Shown here in pieces: positions 54,768 through 64,000 of a DNA stretch of 64,000 nucleotides. The DNA lies in contig CM064670.1 in NCBI GenBank assembly GCA_032717465.1, positions 11,165,118 to 11,229,117 on the forward strand. The letters are read 5' to 3'. The notes below the pieces were generated by a model. That model worked only from the letters and a program-made list of their open reading frames with translations. It had not been told where the DNA came from and did no database searches. The DNA comes from Coenobita brevimanus. Lineage: Eukaryota > Arthropoda > Malacostraca > Decapoda > Coenobitidae. Made by a program: the position numbers and the translations under genes. Every line of letters starts with the position of its first letter. Position 1 is the first letter of the stretch.

Positions 54768-55717
54768 GCCAGTTGCCCACAGACCGCGTTTTCTAGCTGT
54801 TTCTTGAGGAATTTTGTTGCGATTTTTATCCACAAAAATCTGTGGTTTGTTGTGGTTTATTTTTTGTCTTGCGCTGCTTTGCAGACTGCCATTGCCCAAA
54901 GCGCGATCGATAGCAAGAATTCTGAAATCACAAAAAATTACCACAAATCTGCCTTTCATTTCAAGGGTATATTTGTACTGGGTGTACTGGGGTAGATTTC
55001 AAGTTCACTTCCAGACAGAATAGAGAAGACCTCCATACAAGACCTTGGAAAAGTGTCGATATGGACCAGGATGACGGAGATCTATGCCTGGCTGCTGCCT
55101 GTGTGGGTGTGGTACTAGGGAGGAGGAAGAGACGACGTCAGAAGGAACAGCAGAAGAGGAAGTGGTGGGTAAGACCCTGGCTCTTAAGAAGGGGCATGTA
55201 TGGCCAGTACAAAGCTTTAATTCAAGAACTTTTTTTTTCAGAGAGTACACGGAGCTGTTCCAAGAACTCAATTGGTTAAACCCAAAAGTGAGATACAGAA
55301 TACCAACTGGTGACCGTGTATTCCCCCAGAAGTCAGGAAAGCAGGGCCCTTCTAACATACAAGGGTCCCAGAAGTTCCCATAAAACTGTCGAAAATTCCT
55401 TGTGTTTCGTTGCGCAAGCCCTACGCACAGTGCGAATGTTCTTGTGGTTTATTGCGCCTTCCAGCCGCTTTTTGTGGAGATAAAGGTTTTTAATTTAATT
55501 TAACTTAATTCTAGCGGTTTCAGCTGAAATCTGCAAGAATTTTGAACACGTTCAAAATCTTGCGATGTCTTGCGGAGTTTGAAACCGCTAGGGGAAAAAA
55601 AAAACAAGGACACTGCAAGAGGGTGTTGCCCACAGTGCGGACACAACACACTACAACACACCGCGAGGGCTCTGCATGGAAAACAGCAAGAAATAGCAGT
55701 CTGTGGGCAACTGGCAC
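54768..55717 (+). mobile_element. Deleted PIF/Harbinger-type element
   Basis: Inverted termini GCCAGTTGCCCACAGACCGC (54768) and, reverse-complemented from 55715, GCCAGTTGCCCACAGACTGC (19 of 20). AAA lies on both sides (54765-54767 and 55718-55720), a 3-bp duplication. The paralogous unit A1 has an empty site near 53107 (CAGCAAATATGATACG), which confirms the boundaries. It contains the start of a Harbinger transposase. Confidence 0.8.
55061..55340 (+). pseudogene. Harbinger (HARBI1-like) transposase N-terminal relic
   Basis: ATG at 55061 opens MDQDDGDLCLAAACVGVVLG, a basic RRKRRRQKEQQKRK and then WWVRPWLLRRGMYGQYKALI with QEL. The WWVRPW...RR...GxYxxLxxEL block is typical of the N-terminus of HARBI1-like nucleases. 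After a T run at 55230-55238 the frame shifts, and a plausible continuation (REYTELFQELNWLNP) is read in the next frame. The nuclease core is deleted, so it is non-functional. Confidence 0.65.
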
Positions 55718-55759
55718 AAATATGAGACAATGAGCAGACCAAAACATTGCATACATGCA

Positions 55760-55837
<78 letters not shown>

Positions 55838-56932
55838 AACCGAGTGCTATTCGACCTCGTACCTGCTCTGTGTCCTAATAGCTCTAAATGCACCACACAG
55901 AGGCTGGGTAAAATATTGTATACCTGCATACCTACGTACAGACGAGGAAAGTTCCGCCTTATACACCTGCCTGCCAATTCGGACCTTTATGCGTGAGACA
56001 ACCACTAGTGAAGCAGTAGCCAGACACTCAAGTATCTGGTACCACCCTGTGGGAGGGAAGAGGTTAAGGGAGGAGGCGGGTTAGGGGAACTGATAGTTCC
56101 TACCTCTCCTCTTCCATCCTCATCCTTCTCACACAGTTACCAGATAGATAAATGTTGGCTACTTCTTGGCCACCACTTGCCTCACCTTTACTATTTCGAA
56201 GTGGTGAGCAAGTGCATAACGCGGAACTTTCCTCAGGTACACACACTCAAAAAAGTATCGTTACCTTCTGCGCGATACAAACTGACACTACGAATGAAAC
56301 GTTTGATAACAGCCTTCCTCCAACCCTACCGAGACAACTGGATTGTTCAGTATGAAACTCATCGGACCCCCTGTAACGATACTTCTTTGATTGTGTGTAT
56401 TACATATACGGAGAATTATACACAGTATAAAGCGCTACTCGATCACGTACTTGCGTCGTGCTGAAATAGCCGTAAATCTGAGGGCGGCGCAGGGCAGAGT
56501 ACCTGGTAGTTAGCTGTACTGGGACGACCTGTGAAACAGAAGGCTGTCTTTTAAAGGCTGTACCAGTAATTTATTATTTCCCTTTAGGACATTCCGGTGG
56601 AGGGTGCTGCTGTCAAAGGTGTCCATTGTCTAGTTTATATCACAACGACAAACGAATAAAGAATATCAGAAGCAAAAGAGATCCCAACTATGCAAAGAAC
56701 GAATAATCACGTAGGCTGGTATCTTCCTTCATCAATTCACAGCACCAGAAATGTAAGGGGAAAAAAAGTTTACACGAGCTTGCCGGGCGGACCAGGAGAA
56801 GTGTGAGAGATTAGAAGCTGGATTAATTAGCTTGGAACACCAGACATGTAAAGGGATTTTTGACTTGAATTATTCATTAAGGATCATGACTGCCAAGTAG
56901 CTCTCAAACTTTCCTAGCTTGTTCGTGTCAGC

Positions 56933-56942
<10 letters not shown>

Positions 56943-56978
<36 letters not shown>

Positions 56979-58420
56979 TTACAGACAATTTTATTCAGCT
57001 TGAGATACCTGTGTGGAACTAGAGATTTTAAATGCAGTATTTTCCACCACTTTCAGTAAAGAAATGTATCGTAAACTGACTCAAACTTTCTGGTGGTAGC
57101 CGAGTAACTGGAAAAATACGTCATCAAAGTAGAAGGTGTAAAGCCATCTTTTAGTCCTTCAAATTTCTCTAATACTTTGAAAGGAAAAGTTTAGTAAATA
57201 CTGTATTACTCATGGACAAGCAGTGTGCTACGGGACGTGTATGTTACTTTTTTAACACCATAAAATAAGAGAAGACCCATGCCTCCCTCCGTGGAGTGGG
57301 CGTGGGGATGTGAACTAGGTGCCGGGGTAGTGTCTTGGACGGGGAAGAGACATCTACAAAAACTAGTAAGCACTAAGAAAGCACACACCTCCGCCAAAGC
57401 CAATTGAATTTTTATATAGTGCTGTACTTCTTTGCTACCTTAAATTCTTTTAAGGTCTTGTCTATTCAGTTAATTCCTACGGTTGTTGCCTGCCATGTTA
57501 AACAATCTTAGAGAACGCTTACCTCCACCAACCCCCCAAAATTTATTATTTATAAATGCATCAGCATTCGGATCCACCTGACAATATAATCAACTCTTTC
57601 TTTGACCCACTGCCCTCCCCCATCGGTCAAATTTCATTGCAATCCAAGGAAAATTAACTTTGGCAAAATAACATGTACACAGACAGATAAAAGATACAAT
57701 GAGAGACACGAGGTGAATACATTACCTCCGCCAACTGAGGTAACTCTGTATCTCTCCGTCCTAGCTCCTCCTTCAGTTGTTAAGTATCTCTCTAAGACAA
57801 GCAGAGGTGCTCCTGAGGAGGGCAAGAATAAAGTGAAAAAGAAACATGTCATCACACTAAAAGGGTCAAAGCTCCCTTCAGGGGGAAATAAACTAGGTAA
57901 AACAAGAGATACGAGAGCACCTCCAGGAGAGCCCAGTGCAGCAAACTGAATATGCTGGAACACAAAGAGGCCAATGCACCACATGCTAGACTAAAAACTA
58001 CTCATTTCACCTTACGCAGGCACACACATTCGTGCTTTCTTGCAGTTTCATCTGAAGTAGCTCGGTGGTAAAAAAAGAATGCTACAGCTGTGCATCCCAT
58101 CATAGCATTCCGTCATGAGTTAACGTTCAAGATGGAGGGAGAAGCGTCAATTTTATGGCCAAGTTAGTGAAAAAAAAAGAGTATAAAGAAAAACGGAGAG
58201 GAGCAGAGAGACCCAAAGATCACAAAAATAAAAATAAGATCATTGTACAGCAGACGTGAACACACTGCATATACCGGAAATAAAACTAGTCACGAAGAAG
58301 TGGTAAAAGAGTCTTGTAAGTCACATGAGAATGTGGATCTCTGAGTATAGGGATAGTTCCGATCCCTCTTCATCCTCTTAAAGCCTTCCTTTTATAGCGA
58401 CTTTATGAGTTAAGCAGTAA

Positions 58421-58422
<2 letters not shown>
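56943..58422 (+). repeat. Duplication unit B1
   Basis: (CT)n (56943-56971) followed by about 1.45 kb repeated in tandem at 58478-59870. It includes a reversed dispersed repeat (57385-57745: GCACACACCTCCGCCA, CATCGGTCAAATTTCATTGC) and SINE family 2 pieces at 58034-58175 (plus) and 58265-58315 (minus). Frames here have no domain support. Confidence 0.85.
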
Positions 58423-60131
<1,709 letters not shown>

Positions 60132-60282
60132 GATACTGGTTCACTGTTTCCGTCAATAAGCAGAGACTTGGGAATTTTCGTCATTACATTGTGACTGATA
60201 CCCATCGAGCTACAATAAAATCATTGTAAATATTGGTTGTTTTCACGGTTGCTTGATTCCGAACATTATTCCTTTCAATGGT

Positions 60283-60640
60283 GCTTGAAGAGGGTCACCT
60301 TCTCGTGGTTGTACCGACATAACCGGTCGGCTCTGCTGCCCGGTTATACAGACGTCCCTCAGCTCCATCCCTGTCCCTGGAAAATAGAATAGTGGATTGG
60401 TGGAGGAAGGCCACTTCAGCCTGCAGTCCATCGGATTCACGTTTAGATGAGCCTGGGGTTGCAATTACTACTACAACAACAACAATAACAACAACAACAA
60501 TAACTACTACTACTACTACCACCACCACCATACTATTACAACTACATTACTGCCACTATTACTACTACACTGCTACTAGCAGTACGACTACTATTACTAC
60601 TGCTACGACTACTATTACTGTTACTACTGTCCCCCTCAAC
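60283..60640 (+). repeat. Trinucleotide-tailed SINE (family 3), copy d
   Basis: A body with ATAACCGG pairing with CCGGTTAT, CGTCCCTCAGCTCCATCCC, GCCTGCAGTCCATCGGATTC and TGAGCCTGGGGTTGCAATTA. The (ACA/ACT)n tail runs 60464-60640. Confidence 0.7.
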
Positions 60641-60767
60641 ACTATGACCTATTTATCACTATAACTAAACAATCACCAGGCGATTCTACTCAATTTAGGG
60701 AGGATCTCTTACGGCCTTAGCCTTAAACTATGAGCAGGAGTTTCAAGACTACGGGCGTTAGTCTCTC

Positions 60768-61038
60768 TCTACAGCCATACACCTCAGTCTCCGAGGGGTG
60801 GCCAGGAACAAAGCCTCTCCTCCATCCTCTATCCTCTGCCATCAAGCTGCACTTCCTCCAGCTCACGCCTCACCCATTCATATACCTCACCACCCCATGC
60901 CTTCACCTCTTCCTTGGTGACCCTCTCGATCATTTCCCCTTCCACATCTCCCATTATTATCTCTCCTAGTCAGTGTCTTGCTCTCCATCCGCTCCACAGG
61001 GCCAAACCATCCCTGGGTATTCCTCACAGCTCTTTCCT

Positions 61039-61075
<37 letters not shown>

Positions 61076-61181
61076 CAGTAGTAGTAGCAGTAGTAGCAGT
61101 AGTAGTGGTAGTAGTAGTAGTAATAGTAGTAGTAGTAGTTGTAGTTGTAGTAGTAGTAATAATAGCAGTAGTAGTAGCAGC

Positions 61182-61216
<35 letters not shown>

Positions 61217-61244
61217 CAGTAGTAGTAGCAGTAGCAGCAGCAGC

Positions 61245-61333
<89 letters not shown>

Positions 61334-61334
61334 C

Positions 61335-61373
<39 letters not shown>

Positions 61374-61660
61374 TGTTGTAGTAGTAGTAGCCTAAAATTC
61401 ATCTGAAATGTAAACCCAATGAACTGCAGGAATGAAGCTCCCTCCCCCCTGCATTCCACCATCCTTCTTTTTTGAGAGAGTGAAACAGCAAGAGGACGTT
61501 CATATAAGCAGGCAGTAAAGCCGCCACCACACGAAGGCGTCCCTCTTCAGCACTGAGCTTTCTCGTACATTCACATTAGTATTCCAAGGCTCTCGAACTT
61601 CCTCATTTGTCTCTCTCGGCGTTACTATTCATGCTCCTCTCGAATAAGTCATTTCTACTA
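60768..61660 (-). pseudogene. RTE-like LINE 3' end, copy 3, split by a SINE
   Basis: Two parts, 60768-61037 and about 61553-61660, align in order with 24096-24450 of the main RTE-like element (motifs GAGGGGTGGCC, CTCCATCCGCTCCACAGGGC; then CGTTACTATTCATGCTCCTC, AAGTCATTTCTACTACTCTC). The minus-strand translation retains RNTQGWFGPVERMESKTLTR, matching the RWFGHVERM box. Between the parts lies a family-3 SINE with its long AGT tail. Confidence 0.7.
61038..61550 (-). repeat. Trinucleotide-tailed SINE (family 3), copy e, 355-bp tail
   Basis: On the minus strand the body runs 61550 to 61393 (GTTCATTGGGTTTACATTTC near its end) and the (ACT/GCT)n tail continues to 61038. This is the longest simple-repeat tail in the window. 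Poly-Leu, poly-Ser and poly-Val frames here are artefacts. Confidence 0.7.
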
Positions 61661-61984
61661 CTCTCTCACTAGTAAAATCTGCCCTTCGAGCAGAGTCTAA
61701 GTTCAAATTCTGTACGATGCTACTGGAATTACAATACTCTAGTACTGAAAGGTTTAACGAAGTTTGCATCTAACCCCTGAATCTAGACAAGTCTTGATTT
61801 TGGCTTTCTATAATGGCTCTCTCCCCTATCTTTTCTGTCAATTCAGGTTCATTGTGCTTAGGTACCTCAGTATGAATGGGTCTTAATACTGAGTGTCTGT
61901 TATTTTCTAGCATCTAAAATACAGTGTGCTAGGCATCATAGAATGAAAAGATTTTTATTTTAGGTTGTTATTTTTAGTCATGGT

Positions 61985-62150
61985 GCTGGAGAGGAACGCC
62001 TTCAAGTGGTGACACTGATATGCCCGGTTATACGAAAATCTCTCAGCTCCTCCCTATCCCCCAAACGGAGGATGATGAGCTGCAGAAGGGTGATAATTTC
62101 GTCCTGCAGTCTGTCGGGTTCACACTGAGATGAAACAAGAGCTGCAGCTA
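61985..62150 (+). repeat. Trinucleotide-tailed SINE (family 3), copy f
   Basis: GAACGCCTTCAAGTGGTGAC, GCCCGGTTATACGAAAATC, TCTCAGCTCCTCCCTATCC and GCAGTCTGTCGGGTTCACAC. The 5' arm of the stem-loop is deleted and the tail has decayed. Confidence 0.65.
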
Positions 62151-62407
62151 CTATTTCCAGTCATCCACATGCACCAATATATGTGCAAATGTTCCACACT
62201 GACATAATGTTTTTTTCCTTCAGCTGTTTTGACTCCTACTGATTCATGTGTCCAGGTTTGTCGAAATGTGGGAATCTTGTTTTGGTTAAATTTGCCTAAA
62301 TTGTTTAACAGAACTTGTTAAGCTTCCTCATGTCCACACATACCACATACTGTTTACATACATGGATATGAATAATTAAGTACATATATAATGAGGGTGG
62401 GTTTGAT

Positions 62408-62409
<2 letters not shown>

Positions 62410-62445
<36 letters not shown>

Positions 62446-62780
62446 AATTTGGTAAGTGAATGTAAACAATCTAAGCGGCTTTCCCTTGTCATGGCAGTTT
62501 TGCAGTTGTTCATATTGCAGAGTCATTTGTTGCACGTAACCCTCCCTATCCCTGAGACGGTAAAGCGGAAATTCCTTGTTCGAGCCCCGTCCATATTAAT
62601 TAATTGCCAGTAGTTAATATATTATCTTTGATCATCAACACCATCATCATATTCATTACCATCATCATCATCATCATTATCATCATCATCATCATCGCCA
62701 CCGCTATTCTTGATTTAATCATCATCATCATCATCATCACATCATCATCATCATCTTTCTTATCATCTTTAGCTGCAGCA
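62410..62780 (+). repeat. (GA)n, B-box fragment and (ATC)n array
   Basis: (GA)n at 62410-62442; TTGTTCGAGCCCCGTCC (tRNA-like B box) near 62575; (ATC)n from 62635 to about 62760. Confidence 0.8.
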
Positions 62781-64000
62781 GCATGAAGCTTATCATCGTC
62801 ATCATAAACTATTTCTTTATCATAATCATAACTACCACCATCACCATCTCCTAAGCATCAGCAGCAGCAGAGAAAACATCAAGCACATCATCATCACTTA
62901 CCATCTTAACTATTTCATTACTGTAACTGGGGTGGGTGTGATCCAGAAAGCGGAAGAACACACACAAATACAGGAGATCTGTATTCAACTGCCCAGAAAA
63001 AATAGACCACACATCCGATTAGCCTTGGGATAATCCTTCCATATTTCCTCTGTATCAGTGAGAGACTTTACTGGGATTTAATTTGTGTTATTGATAGTTT
63101 CAGCATCCTTCAGTTAACACCTTCAATCTTCCCTGTCACACACCGCCATCCGCTTCATTTTCTAATTTCACGATCTACATTTCTTCATTTCGTCTAACTC
63201 TTTGCAACTTTACCTATCGTCTCCACAACCTGTCTCCAGTCGTCGTTGTCGTCGTCATTGCTGTTGTTCATGTCGTTGTTGTTGTTGGAACCCCTGTCTG
63301 TCTGGCCTAGTAGAGATGTCAACCACAGGTAGACAAGTACTTCTAAGGGGCCGTCTTACAAGTACAGTACAGTACATACACCAAGCAGGAATTTGGCACC
63401 CCTATGTAGTAGACTTTCCCTCACTAGGGTCGGACAAGGTTCCTTCCCACTGCGAGGAGAAGGAAATACCAGAATGTTTGGCTCCCAAGTGAACACCGTA
63501 GCTGATCTACCGAAAGTGAACAGTGCCACCACGTGCAGGCTGCTCGTCAGCGCCTCTTAGTGTCTTAATGCCAGTGGGTTTGGAAATTCTATTGATACTT
63601 TTTTTCATCATGATTTACTCTGCGCGTTACTCTACAGTATCCTCCTGCATGTTACTTATGAAAATTATGTCGATATTAAAGGGATGTAATTAACATACAA
63701 GGGTGCTAACTTGAAATAAGTGAAATAAGTCGCTAAGGATAAAGTACTAACACACACATCTAGAACACGGGCATTAGTTCTTTCACTCGACCTTTCCACA
63801 CTCCACCATCCACACCAAATTACCCACATGCCTCTCCATTCCACACCTCCACTTCCATATCCGTCTTTATTCAGTCTCTCTATTCATCTCAGACACCGTC
63901 CACAACCACTCCACATCTCTCTTCCACCCGTACCAGCCTTCTTCCACATCACACCACTCACAAGCCATCCACCTCTATCTTCAGACCTCCTCCTTGTCAT
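62781..64000. other. No gene seen
   Basis: Unique-looking sequence with a TGTTGTCGTCGT-like stretch at 63240-63290. Open frames are short and lack splice or domain support. Confidence 0.4.

Larger units (their letters stand above)
53969..56940 (+). repeat. Duplication unit A2
   Basis: (CT)n (53969-54040) followed by the paralogue of A1, longer because of the Harbinger-type insertion at 54768-55717 and extra sequence at 55950-56400. It also holds a SINE family 2 copy at 54312-54510 and (AC)n at 55762-55834. Confidence 0.8.

Noticed and set aside
57206..57403. Signal-peptide-like minus frame MALAEVCAFLVLTSF
   Set aside because: Lies in a dispersed repeat (GGCGGAGGTGTGTGC) that is duplicated at 58.7-58.9 kb, so it is repeat sequence.

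Overview
This window is eukaryotic, AT-rich and extremely repeat-dense. It fits an arthropod, most likely a decapod crustacean. The grounds are the huge load of (CT)n, (GT)n, (AT)n and trinucleotide microsatellites, tRNA-derived SINEs with (AC)n or trinucleotide tails, RTE-like and jockey-like LINEs and hAT, Harbinger and piggyBac-type transposons. There is only a trace of host coding sequence, as isolated exons with spliceosomal signals. The species cannot be named from the sequence alone. No bacterial, organellar or CRISPR features are present.

Host genes are sparse. The best is a terminal exon on the minus strand (7546-8495). It encodes a mucin-like Thr/Ser stretch followed by an eight-cysteine C-terminal domain, and has a textbook branch point and 3' splice site. 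A 162-bp symmetric phase-1 exon with four cysteines (20869-21030, minus) and a possible signal-peptide first exon (39604-39717, minus) are weaker. A two-exon candidate at 3.5-4.1 kb is speculative.

Layout: 0.2-3.4 kb has SINEs, a 1.3-kb polypurine tract and microsatellites. 3.5-7.2 kb has weak exon candidates, decayed LINE and integrase remnants and long AAT/ATT repeats. 7.5-9.0 kb has the secreted-protein exon, a SINE and a foldback element. 11.3 kb has a Harbinger MITE. 13.9-20 kb is about 6 kb of three different degenerate satellites. 21.7-26.4 kb is an old jockey-like LINE split by a hAT element and by a 5'-truncated RTE-like LINE. 27-34.85 kb is a G-rich minisatellite carrying a TTAA-flanked piggyBac-type element, itself split by a young LTR retrotransposon. 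35-37.5 kb holds more LINE and SINE copies. 40-42.2 kb is GA/GT-rich satellite and compound microsatellite. 50.2-51.5 kb is a hAT relic with a perfect 8-bp target duplication. 52.4-59.9 kb is a duplication array whose junctions are all (CT)n tracts. 60-62 kb holds SINEs inserted around another RTE fragment.

The most notable element is the Ty3/Gypsy-like LTR retrotransposon at 28235-34521 (minus). Its two 789-bp LTRs differ at one base that I could find. Its pol order is protease, integrase, reverse transcriptase, RNase H: a copia-like order with Gypsy-type domains (Gmr1-like). Its gag resembles the SCAN domain. Its pol frame is broken once, inside the reverse transcriptase.

Nothing here forms a multi-gene pathway. 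The window's story is repeat biology: nested insertions that can be ordered by their target duplications, and microsatellites acting as SINE tails and as duplication breakpoints.
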